A DNA stretch of 64,000 bases, taken from positions 19,606-83,605 of the forward strand of contig DASZBR010000007.1 of the NCBI GenBank assembly GCA_035943935.1, given 5' to 3'. Positions 34,456-42,118 of this stretch are shown piece after piece; within the stretch, counting starts at the first letter, position 1, and every line of letters starts with the position of its first letter. The position numbers and the translations under genes were made by a program. This DNA comes from DASZBR01 sp035943935. GTDB lineage: Bacteria > Pseudomonadota > Gammaproteobacteria > DASZBR01. The notes beneath the pieces are model-generated. The model was not told the DNA's origin, did no database searches, and saw only the letters and a list, made by a program, of their open reading frames with translations.

Positions 34456-35241
34456 ATGGAACAACAACAGCCTACACCACCCAACACCAAACTGCTGGAA
34501 TCCGCCTCAGCAAAAAATAAGCCTGTTCAATGGCCTTTTGATGAGCTTGCTACACACACTATTTTTTCCCTCTTAGAAAAAACACATCTGCCACAGGTGT
34601 CTTTAACCTGTGGCTTTTTCTACAAACACGCAAAAATTTTTGCTGATCGCGCTATAACACTGGCATGCAAAACACAGGGAATCAGAAAAGAGCTACTGCC
34701 AAACACCTCATCTATCGCACTATTACCTTATATAGATATTTTCGCCCGCCCAATAGCAACGGGCCCTTATACATCAAAAATTGACGCGCGCATTCCCATC
34801 GAGCCCAGAATAAGTACGCTAGCACTTTGCCGATTAAAAAATAATGGCGGATTTTGTTTTGTCGGAACATTTGCACTCCCTACTGTTGACCGAACTGCTG
34901 CCAAAATTTGCCAATTTGTTGCAGGTGTTGATAACAATGGATTTGTTTTCGTAAAACGACTTTCTGACGCAGAATTAAAATCCTCTTTCGGCTTATCACA
35001 AGGAGATACGTACTTAACAAGACTAGCTCCTTCAGCAATACTCGATTTGACCCGCATGTTATGTTGCGCAAGCATCATGCGACAACCCGCTACCCTTGAG
35101 GGCATCATTAATGTGTTGGAGCCTTACTTTAATGTAGGCATTCAGTGTAAAAGCCACAGAACGACAGGGGATCTAGTCACGACAAACATGGCAAGATTCA
35201 TCAGAGAAAAACAGCCAGCGACTAAAGCGTTAACATTTTAA
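34456..35241 (+). CDS. F-box-like protein, putative effector
   Basis: 261 residues with no signal peptide. Residues ~25-62 fit an F-box: WPFDELATHTIFSLLEKTHL then PQVSLTCGFFYKHAKIFADRA, with the conserved Phe-x-Glu-Leu, I-F-S-x-L and V-S-x-T-C pattern. F-boxes bind Skp1 in eukaryotic SCF ubiquitin ligases; in Legionella-type bacteria they occur in translocated effectors. The remaining ~190 residues match nothing I recognise and may bind a substrate. It lies 14 bases after hemW but is unlikely to share its function. Confidence 0.7.
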   Translation: MEQQQPTPPNTKLLESASAKNKPVQWPFDELATHTIFSLLEKTHLPQVSLTCGFFYKHAKIFADRAITLACKTQGIRKELLPNTSSIALLPYIDIFARPIATGPYTSKIDARIPIEPRISTLALCRLKNNGGFCFVGTFALPTVDRTAAKICQFVAGVDNNGFVFVKRLSDAELKSSFGLSQGDTYLTRLAPSAILDLTRMLCCASIMRQPATLEGIINVLEPYFNVGIQCKSHRTTGDLVTTNMARFIREKQPATKALTF

Positions 35242-35250
35242 GTTAGAAAA

Positions 35251-35916
35251 TTAAGCCCTAAACAAATAATCCCACACCCCATGACCCAACTTTATTCCTC
35301 GCGTTTCAAATTTTGTCGTGGGTCTGTCATGAGCTTCTTCAACTTGTTTAAATAATCCCGAGCCATTCACAACCTCAAGAATATGCTCTGCGTAATTTTC
35401 CCAATCTGTTGCTATATGTAATAAGCCATTGGGTTTTAATTTTTGATGCAATAATTTTACAAATTCGGGCTGTATTAAACGCCTTTTGTTATGGCGCTTC
35501 TTAGGCCACGGATCGGGAAAAAATATTTGGATGGTCTCTATAGAATGGTCAGGAATATTCTGGTTCAAAACTTCAACCGCGTCTTTATTAAATATTTTTA
35601 GGTTTTGAAGATTTTCTTTTTGGATATTCAATAACAAACTGCCAATCCCCGGCCGATGGACTTCAATGCCAATATAGTTTTTCTCGGGATTCAGCTTGGC
35701 CTGGGTAATTAAAGACTGCCCCATGCCAAAGCCGATTTCTAATATAGTATGTGCCGGTATAGAAATGGGTTGAGTCAAATCAGAATCTATACCATATAGA
35801 AGCCAAAGCTTTTCGAGTGCATTAGATTGAGCAGGCGTCAGTCGACCTTCACGCCGAACAAAACTTCTGATCGGTCGCTGTTTTTTTGAAGATGCGCTAT
35901 TATCTGATTCATTCAC
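35251..35916 (-). CDS. trmB: tRNA (guanine-N7)-methyltransferase
   Basis: 221 residues: IRSFVRREGRLTPAQSNAL at the N-terminus, SAM-binding LEIGFGMGQSLITQAK, NYIGIEVHRPGIGSLL, the TrmB signature IQIFFPDPWPKKRHNKRRL and C-terminal RPTTKFETRG. It methylates G46 of tRNAs. It is divergent from the tRNA-Gly gene and convergent with the F-box gene. Confidence 0.95.
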   Translation of the reverse strand: MNESDNSASSKKQRPIRSFVRREGRLTPAQSNALEKLWLLYGIDSDLTQPISIPAHTILEIGFGMGQSLITQAKLNPEKNYIGIEVHRPGIGSLLLNIQKENLQNLKIFNKDAVEVLNQNIPDHSIETIQIFFPDPWPKKRHNKRRLIQPEFVKLLHQKLKPNGLLHIATDWENYAEHILEVVNGSGLFKQVEEAHDRPTTKFETRGIKLGHGVWDYLFRA

Positions 35917-35932
35917 AATTTTTCCCTCACCT

Positions 35933-36006
35933 GCGGGTGTAGTTCAATGGTAGAACGGGAGCTTCCCAAGCTCTTAACGTGGGTCCGATTCCCATCACCC
36001 GCTCCA
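35933..36006 (+). tRNA. tRNA-Gly (anticodon CCC)
   Basis: 74 nt with an encoded CCA end. Acceptor stem GCGGGTG / CACCCGC, D-arm GTTC-AATGGTA-GAAC, anticodon stem GGAGC / GCTCT around TTCCCAA (anticodon CCC), T-arm GTGGG / CCCAT. Discriminator base T fits glycine. T-loop position 55 is C rather than the usual T. It decodes GGG. Confidence 0.93.
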
Positions 36007-36067
36007 GACTTTACCGGCCGACATCATACCTTAAACCGCGCCAGAACGCCATTACAGCCATTTTACA

Positions 36068-36121
36068 TTGACTTTTGGGGGGTATTTGGGTACCATGGTC
36101 GTCCGTAGTTTTTCCAAGGAG
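36068..36121 (+). promoter_or_regulatory. Sigma-70 promoter and RBS of the Ras-like gene
   Basis: TTGACT at 36068-36073, a 17-base spacer and TACCAT at 36091-36096 make a good sigma-70 promoter. AAGGAG at 36116-36121 lies 8 bases before the ATG at 36130. With the terminator at 36700 this makes the Ras-like gene a self-contained unit. Confidence 0.6.
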
Positions 36122-36129
36122 ATGGAAAT

Positions 36130-36669
36130 ATGAAAGGCACTAGCAAAGGAAGCAACACCGGTACCATTAAAGTCGTATTAATCGGTAACACCACACCAAG
36201 CACAAATCCTAAGGGTAAAACCATTAGGACAGCGCTTACAAATATCTACACAGGCGGACAAAATGCTGAAGGTAACGTGATTACACGCTCCATCGGCGGC
36301 CGCTCAATAGAGGTTTCTTTACAGGAGATTGGTGGTCAAGAAACACAGACGACTAAACTTAATCAACAAAACTACACCGATACCGATGCGTTCTTGTTAA
36401 CGTTCGGCTTTGGTTCACGTCCGTCGTTTGATAGCATCAAAACGTGGTTCAACGAAGCAAAGCGCTCTGCGCCTAATGCTACGTTTGTTTTGCTCGGCGT
36501 CAATGAATCGAGCAAGGCTACGGGTAATGCTGTAACGACACAAGACGCACAACAGTTGGCAAAAGAGCTTCACATCAATGCTTTTGCTCAATGTTCATTG
36601 GATAATCCACAGTCAGTACAGAAGGCTATCGATCAATCGGTTACTTCTGCGTTGGATTCGCAAGGATAA
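36130..36669 (+). CDS. Degenerate Ras/Rab-like small GTPase protein
   Basis: 179 residues laid out like a eukaryotic small GTPase. IKVVLIGN (strand 1), then a stretched P-loop with GKT at 29-31; LQEIGGQE at 64-71 in place of the WDTAGQE switch II, keeping the Gln; YTDTDAFLLTFGFGSRPSFDSIKTWFNEAKR, the typical SF..I..W segment; then LLGVNES where NKxD should be, and CSLDN where SAK should be. The altered P-loop and missing NKxD argue against normal GTP cycling. It is probably a eukaryote-derived or mimicking effector. It has its own promoter and terminator. Confidence 0.72.
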   Translation: MKGTSKGSNTGTIKVVLIGNTTPSTNPKGKTIRTALTNIYTGGQNAEGNVITRSIGGRSIEVSLQEIGGQETQTTKLNQQNYTDTDAFLLTFGFGSRPSFDSIKTWFNEAKRSAPNATFVLLGVNESSKATGNAVTTQDAQQLAKELHINAFAQCSLDNPQSVQKAIDQSVTSALDSQG

Positions 36670-36699
36670 GCATTAGAAGAGAGCTACAAGGACGTAGAG

Positions 36700-36735
36700 A
36701 AAGGGGACTTTTGTATTGGTCCCCTTTTTATTTTT
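36700..36735 (+). terminator. Rho-independent terminator after the Ras-like gene
   Basis: Perfect 9-base stem AAAGGGGAC (36700-36708) / GTCCCCTTT (36719-36727) with a 10-base loop, followed by TTATTTTTA. It lies 31 bases after the stop of the Ras-like gene and before the Rho-like gene. Confidence 0.9.
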
Positions 36736-36772
36736 ATCCATTTTCTTGTGGTTTCGTGGTAGAATTCGGGCC

Positions 36773-37753
36773 ATGGAAGAACAGAGATCTCAAGATACAA
36801 CCGGCGCTGAAGCTACCCCTAGCGTCTACCCCTATCCACTGAAACTTGTTGTTGTCGGCGACACCCCCGTTGGTATTAAAAGTGGGTTACTGCAAACCTT
36901 TACGGGTACTGCAGCTGACCCTCGTTATCCCAGTAATTATAAAAAAACACATCGGATGGGAAATCAGGTTATAAAGCTTGAGTTGTTAGATGTCACCGAT
37001 CCACGCCCCCCCATCAGAAAAATGCAATACACTTTTACTCGATGCTTTATTCTCGTTTTTGATTTCAGCTCTCCTGATTCTCTTAAACGTATCAAAGATA
37101 CATGGCACCCAGAAATTGTAGCGGCTAATCTCAAAGCTCCCGTTATGCTTCTCGGCGTCAGAAATAAAACTACACCAGACAAAGTAAAAATCCGTGATGC
37201 AGAAAAACTCAAAGACGAACTGAAACTCAGCGCCTTTGTAGAATGTGAAGTAGACGATGAAATATCCATCTGCAGAGCATTTGAAGCAGCAACCGTAGAA
37301 GCATTATATAAAGATGGCATACTGAACGATCCTGGTTTACCAGAAAAAGATCAAACAAAATCTCTCGCCTTACTCTTCTATCCGCACATCGCCAAAACAC
37401 AGGCAGATAGATTTAATATTTTCATCAGAAGTGCGCTTGAACTTATTAAATCCGCTTATCCTCACAAGGAAGAAAATCGAGGGCAGTGTTACCGTCTTCC
37501 AGTAGATGTTTTGAAATTACTGCTCGGCTGGGTGGCAATCGCAGAAGGCTATAAAGGCAAACCGACTGATGTCATTAATGTATTGGTAGACGTTGTTCGA
37601 AAAAGACAAGTGTCTGAAACAAGAAACTTGATCTGGGACGAGAGACTTACTTTTTTCAGCCGACGTTATATGTTGGAAGAACCACCCGCTGCCCAAGTCG
37701 TTGCTGTAGAAGGAAAAGGTTCTGGAAAAACACGTGGTTGTGCTGTTCAGTAA
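36773..37753 (+). CDS. Rho-like protein with C-terminal CAAX box
   Basis: 326 residues. Residues 23-180 follow the Rho family: LKLVVVGDTPVGIKSGLLQTF, YPSNYKKTH, LLDVTD where DTAGQ is expected, FILVFDFSSPDSLKRIKDTWHPEI, MLLGVRNK and FVECEVDDE. The P-loop has one extra residue (GDTPVG-I-KS). About 140 further residues of helical, unrecognised sequence follow. The C-terminus GKGSGKTRGCAVQ is a basic stretch ending in Cys-Ala-Val-Gln, a canonical prenylation motif only useful inside a eukaryotic cell. The start is ATG 36773, since an upstream in-frame codon lies within the terminator. No clear Shine-Dalgarno precedes it; TAGAAT at 36760 could be a -10. Confidence 0.8.
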   Translation: MEEQRSQDTTGAEATPSVYPYPLKLVVVGDTPVGIKSGLLQTFTGTAADPRYPSNYKKTHRMGNQVIKLELLDVTDPRPPIRKMQYTFTRCFILVFDFSSPDSLKRIKDTWHPEIVAANLKAPVMLLGVRNKTTPDKVKIRDAEKLKDELKLSAFVECEVDDEISICRAFEAATVEALYKDGILNDPGLPEKDQTKSLALLFYPHIAKTQADRFNIFIRSALELIKSAYPHKEENRGQCYRLPVDVLKLLLGWVAIAEGYKGKPTDVINVLVDVVRKRQVSETRNLIWDERLTFFSRRYMLEEPPAAQVVAVEGKGSGKTRGCAVQ

Positions 37754-37781
37754 TTCCATCTTGTAAGGAATTTATCTCTCC

Positions 37782-38354
37782 ATGGGAAAAAATCGATTAG
37801 AAGCATTCAGTGATGGTGTCATTGCTATCATCATCACCATTATGGTCTTGAACTTAAAAATTCCTCAGGGTACTGATCTTCATGCACTCAATCCCAATAT
37901 CCCTGTTTTCTTAAGTTATATTTTAAGTTTCATCTATATCGGTATTTACTGGAATAATCATCACCACATGTTGCACACGGTAGAACATGTGACGGGTAGC
38001 ATTTTGTGGGCGAATTTGCATCTGCTTTTCTGGCTATCGCTATTTCCTTTTGTAACAGGCTGGGTCGGAAATCATTATTTGATGTCAGCACCGATGGCCT
38101 TATATGGTTTTGTTTTATTTATGGCAGGCAATGCCTACTTCACGTTGCAATACATCATCATCGCAACTCAAGGTCGTAATTCTTTATTGGCCAAAGCCAT
38201 TGGGAGAGATTTCAAAGGAAAATTATCCGGCATTTTGAATGGTGCTGGAGTGATTGTGGCCTTTTATGCTCCCTGGATTTCCGTTGCTCTTTATATTTTA
38301 GTAGCCTTAATATGGCTAATTCCGGATCAACGTATTGAGCGAGTATTAAACTAG
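37782..38354 (+). CDS. TMEM175-family potassium channel
   Basis: 190 residues, six transmembrane helices. RLEAFSDGVIAIIITIMVLNLKIP is the family signature (FSDG pore-lining helix 1), followed by FIYIGIYWNNHHHMLH and LWANLHLLFWLSLFPF, both typical of bacterial TMEM175/DUF1211 proteins. These form tetrameric potassium-leak channels in the inner membrane. It lies between the Rho-like gene and an unknown gene. AAGGA precedes the ATG at a long spacing. Confidence 0.9.
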   Translation: MGKNRLEAFSDGVIAIIITIMVLNLKIPQGTDLHALNPNIPVFLSYILSFIYIGIYWNNHHHMLHTVEHVTGSILWANLHLLFWLSLFPFVTGWVGNHYLMSAPMALYGFVLFMAGNAYFTLQYIIIATQGRNSLLAKAIGRDFKGKLSGILNGAGVIVAFYAPWISVALYILVALIWLIPDQRIERVLN

Positions 38355-38366
38355 AGGTTAACTATA

Positions 38367-39608
38367 ATGAATGAAGGTGAAACGAAGAAGAAAAGAATAT
38401 CCGTTGTTATGGTTGGCAATGTACACCGTGATCATGGCCCTCCTGTCATGCTGCTCCAGTTAATCAAACAATTGGTAAAGATGGGATGCAACGTAGTTTA
38501 TTGTGATGAAATGACTCCAGATATCACGCTCCCGTTAAAAATAATTTTTGATACTACAAACACTCAGGACAGTGAAGAATATCGTCACCTATGTCATACA
38601 GATAAAGAACATGCAAAACCGTACTTTAGATTAGACGATTTGGAAATGATCAATTCTGTAGCAAAATCAAGAACCCGTTATGACCTAATCATTGGAATCA
38701 ATGCGCACACAGCAGAAAAAACTCTCTGCCAATATTTATTTCAAACAAAAATTCCTTATCAAGGATTAGAACCACCCGCTGCTGAGTGGGAAGAAATGCA
38801 AGCCCGTTTTCACGAAGGTCATGCGGTTGCTGAATTCGAACAACAACGTGCCCCCTACATGGCAGCAACGCTTGTTGAAAAAGTATTCCCCGATCTAAAA
38901 GAAAATACTATTGTCATTTGTAATATCGGAGTACTTCATTCACACCGCGTAGCGGCGAATGTTTTAGAGCAACATGCACAAGCTCAAGATCCCTCCTGCA
39001 ATATTAAAGCTATTCCCCTGGTTTGTTTTTCAAATTATATAGACGAGGAAGAACGAACCCTTCTATTAAATGAAATCCAAGAAATGAGAAAAAGTGATCC
39101 GGTTGTAATAGCTAAACGCTATTCAACATTACCCACAGTCCAAGCAACTGCACTCAAAGAAACAAAAGACGGCAACAGTTTTGAATCTGAAGATTTCTGC
39201 AAAGCTTTTCAAGAAGCGGCCATGTTCGCCAAACCCCCCAAGATGTATTTTATACCCACAACAGATAAAGAATTAATTACACGGCAAAATGGCAAAGTCT
39301 TACAAGCAAAAAACGGTGGGTTATATGCAAGTTTTCGCTCTTGTGATTTAACGGCAGAAAAACGTAAAGCACTGGGCATTGAGCGCAAACAACTTACATT
39401 AGATAAAAATGGCGCAGAAAAATTGGAATTACTTCGAACTCGCAAAGAATTTATTGTTATTGAAGAAACCTGTATTCCACATAAATTTTTAGTGACTTTT
39501 CCACCTGAACAATTAGACTTTGTGACAAAAGTGGCGTCTAAAGAGTGGCGTGAGTTGCTCGCAAAAGATACTACACAAACGAAATTGAAAGGACCCGATT
39601 CGCCATGA
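38367..39608 (+). CDS. Hypothetical protein, possibly an effector
   Basis: 413 residues, soluble, no signal peptide. The N-terminus (RISVVMVGNVHRDHGPPVML, KMGCNVVYCDEM) reads like an alpha/beta fold with a first strand followed by a His/Asp-rich loop, somewhat like enzymes that begin with a G-x-x-H strand-loop. Later segments ENTIVICNIGVLHSHRVA and IKAIPLVCFSNYID repeat the strand-loop pattern. I do not recognise a family. Its stop overlaps the amidase start (ATGA), so the two are co-translated. A metal-dependent hydrolase is a guess only. Confidence 0.6.
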   Translation: MNEGETKKKRISVVMVGNVHRDHGPPVMLLQLIKQLVKMGCNVVYCDEMTPDITLPLKIIFDTTNTQDSEEYRHLCHTDKEHAKPYFRLDDLEMINSVAKSRTRYDLIIGINAHTAEKTLCQYLFQTKIPYQGLEPPAAEWEEMQARFHEGHAVAEFEQQRAPYMAATLVEKVFPDLKENTIVICNIGVLHSHRVAANVLEQHAQAQDPSCNIKAIPLVCFSNYIDEEERTLLLNEIQEMRKSDPVVIAKRYSTLPTVQATALKETKDGNSFESEDFCKAFQEAAMFAKPPKMYFIPTTDKELITRQNGKVLQAKNGGLYASFRSCDLTAEKRKALGIERKQLTLDKNGAEKLELLRTRKEFIVIEETCIPHKFLVTFPPEQLDFVTKVASKEWRELLAKDTTQTKLKGPDSP

Positions 39609-40390
39609 CCAAAGTTGCTGCAATACAGCTGTGCTCTAGTGACAATGTCGATGAAAATCTTGCCGCTGCAGAAAAACTGATCGAAGCAGCCGCAAAAAAT
39701 CATGCCAAATTAGTCGTACTTCCCGAAATGTTTCCAATAATGGCCAAAGATAAAACTCATGTGGTTGAAAAAATAGGTCATGGCAAAATCCAAGATTTTT
39801 TATCGAATACGGCTAAGAAAAACAACCTCTGGATTATTGGCGGAACAATTCCTATTGCCTGCGACAATCCCAAAAAATTTCGCGCCGCGTGTTTAGTCTT
39901 TGATGACCACGGAAAAAATGTTGCGCGTTATGACAAAATTCATATGTTTGATGTCGTGCTTTCGGATATTGAAAAATATGTAGAATCTGATGGCACAGAG
40001 CCAGGCACTGAAATTGTCTGTGTTGATTCGCCGTTTGGTAAAATTGGATTGGGCGTTTGTTTTGATATTCGTTTTCCGGACATGTTTAAAAAATTAGTCG
40101 AAAAAGGCGCAGAAATTATTGCGTTGCCAACAGCATTTACGGTTCCCACAGGCAAAGCGCACTGGGAAGTACTTGCGCGAAGTAATGCGATTTTAAATCT
40201 CAGCTATTTTATTGGCGCCTGCCAGGGTGGAAAACACAGTGAAACACGCCAAACTTTTGGACACAGTCTAATTGTCGATCCCTGGGGAAAGGTTATTGCA
40301 GAAAAATCGGATGATCAACCCGGCGTTATTTATGCGGATATTGATATAGATGAAGTCAGAAAAATGCGGAAAATTTTACCGGTATTATAG
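39605..40390 (+). CDS. Nit1-type carbon-nitrogen hydrolase
   Basis: 261 residues with the complete nitrilase triad: Glu in VVLPEMFPI, Lys in RYDKIHMFDV and Cys in GLGVCFDIRFPDMF. The KIHMFDV and DIRFPD context is that of Nit1/NitFhit-type deaminated glutathione amidases, which repair glutathione wrongly deaminated by aminotransferases. Other omega-amidase substrates cannot be excluded. It overlaps the upstream unknown gene by four bases and the convergent helicase by six. Confidence 0.9.
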   Translation: MTKVAAIQLCSSDNVDENLAAAEKLIEAAAKNHAKLVVLPEMFPIMAKDKTHVVEKIGHGKIQDFLSNTAKKNNLWIIGGTIPIACDNPKKFRAACLVFDDHGKNVARYDKIHMFDVVLSDIEKYVESDGTEPGTEIVCVDSPFGKIGLGVCFDIRFPDMFKKLVEKGAEIIALPTAFTVPTGKAHWEVLARSNAILNLSYFIGACQGGKHSETRQTFGHSLIVDPWGKVIAEKSDDQPGVIYADIDIDEVRKMRKILPVL

Positions 40391-42082
40391 GAACAACCGC
40401 ACAAGTCGAATATTAATATATGAATATTTTCCTTCAAATTTATCATAAATCGGCTTTAATCTTCCGTCTTCTGATAGTTTTAATTCAGTAAAAATCAAAT
40501 CAAAATCGTTTTGAGGGAGACTATTTTTTAAATACGAAAGATAACCGTGCTCAATTTGTTTTAGATTGTTGAGCTTTTCTATATGGCTTATTATTGTTGC
40601 AATGGTAACGCCACAGGTTGTGGCGATTAATTCCAGAGATGATCCCTTTTTCAACATCTCCAGAGTTACAATTTTGGTAGGAATGGTTTTTGCTTTTTTT
40701 GCTTTTTTTTCTTTTTTTGCTTTCGCGCCTGTTTTATTTATTATTTTATCCACACAGCCTTCAAAACGCTCGATAAGCATTTTACTCTGACATTGTATGA
40801 TTTCGTTTTCAGATAAAGCATGCAAATACTGAACAACATCCATCGAATATTCTTTAAACACACTATCCTGCTGAAGAATTTTAGGATGCACTTTTAATGC
40901 CATTTCATTGAGGTTCATCAGTTTTAAACCATTTAAACTGCGTACCCTCGATAAGGCAACGTATCCCATCCCAGGCTCAAATGCATCACCCAAATCGATC
41001 TCTACCGCATCCAATGTCATACCCTGACTTTTATGAATCGTAATTGCCCACGCAAGACGAAGGGGCACTTGCCTAATTGTCGCGCGCACTATGCCATTAT
41101 CTTCATATTTCCATTCTTCCGGGTAAGCCACAATGATGTCACCACCATACGTTTTAACGATAGGCCAACCCTCGCGTTTATCAAAACCCACAACGATACA
41201 CCGTGTACCGTTAACATATCTCCCTAACATATCGTTTTTGATGAACATCACTTCAGCGCCAATTTTTAATTGTAATTTTTCCACAGCAAGACAATTTTTT
41301 TTCAGTCCCTTCAGTAAAGGTGCAAACCCTTCCGTTATCATCATAAATGTTTTTTCTTCACCCTGAAGATTCACCAGCTCGAGATCATTAATGGTATCGA
41401 CATTAATATTACGAGAATAAAGTTTGGTGGCTTTAGTTGAACCTTCGGGTTCTTTTTTATAACGGGTGCGTAAAGGAATTTTAGTATGCTCACCTGCTGT
41501 ACCACTTCGTATCGCTTTTAAAACTGCTAATAAGGGATCATCGCCCTGACGATGTTGTTCATGCAAATAACAAACATGAAAATCTCCCGATTTCCAGGCA
41601 GAACCTTCAAAAGCAAATAATTTTTCCGCTCCTGAAGCAATGGAAGAAACCGGTGGCAATTGAAAAAAATCACCACACAAAACGACTTGAATACCCCCAA
41701 AAGGTTTATCACAATCCAGAATAGAACGCGCAATCATATCCACCATATCAAGCTGATATTGATGTAACATCGATATTTCATCAATAATTAATACCTTGGT
41801 TTTTTTGTAATGGCGCTTTATACGCTCCTCTGTTCGTAATTTTTCTAAATCTTTTTGAGTAAGATGATCCCTCACACCGATGCCAGACCAGAAATGGATT
41901 GTGGTTCCTTGTAGATGCGTTGCTGCAATGCCAGTAGAGGCTGTCACAGCAACTTCTACCTTATGCGCTTTTAGATAGTGGATATATTGATTTAACAGAT
42001 AAGTTTTACCAGAGCCCGCTTCACCGGTAAGAAATACATTTTTCCCCAGTTTTAATACATTCAATGCTTCATCTTGCCGCAT
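40385..42082 (-). CDS. Pif1-like helicase with C-terminal HTH domain
   Basis: 565 residues. Walker A GEAGSGKT (about residues 20-27), TASTGIAATHLQGTTIHFWSGIG, Walker B LIIDEISML, LCGDFFQLPPV and the C-terminal AITIHKSQGMTLDAVEIDL and GYVALSRVRS are Pif1/RecD-like SF1B motifs. A Lys-rich linker (KKEKKAKKAK) leads to a C-terminal helix-turn-helix region (LIATTCGVTIATIISHIEKL). Pif1 helicases unwind 5'-3', acting on forks and G-quadruplexes. It is convergent with the amidase. Confidence 0.9.
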   Translation of the reverse strand: MRQDEALNVLKLGKNVFLTGEAGSGKTYLLNQYIHYLKAHKVEVAVTASTGIAATHLQGTTIHFWSGIGVRDHLTQKDLEKLRTEERIKRHYKKTKVLIIDEISMLHQYQLDMVDMIARSILDCDKPFGGIQVVLCGDFFQLPPVSSIASGAEKLFAFEGSAWKSGDFHVCYLHEQHRQGDDPLLAVLKAIRSGTAGEHTKIPLRTRYKKEPEGSTKATKLYSRNINVDTINDLELVNLQGEEKTFMMITEGFAPLLKGLKKNCLAVEKLQLKIGAEVMFIKNDMLGRYVNGTRCIVVGFDKREGWPIVKTYGGDIIVAYPEEWKYEDNGIVRATIRQVPLRLAWAITIHKSQGMTLDAVEIDLGDAFEPGMGYVALSRVRSLNGLKLMNLNEMALKVHPKILQQDSVFKEYSMDVVQYLHALSENEIIQCQSKMLIERFEGCVDKIINKTGAKAKKEKKAKKAKTIPTKIVTLEMLKKGSSLELIATTCGVTIATIISHIEKLNNLKQIEHGYLSYLKNSLPQNDFDLIFTELKLSEDGRLKPIYDKFEGKYSYINIRLVRLFL

Positions 42083-42118
42083 ATATATTTATATTCCTTA
42101 TTGTAAACATCACACGAT

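Noticed and set aside
36716..36772. A longer N-terminus (19 residues) for the Rho-like protein
   Set aside because: It would start within the terminator hairpin and has no RBS; the Rho-like homology starts well after ATG 36773.
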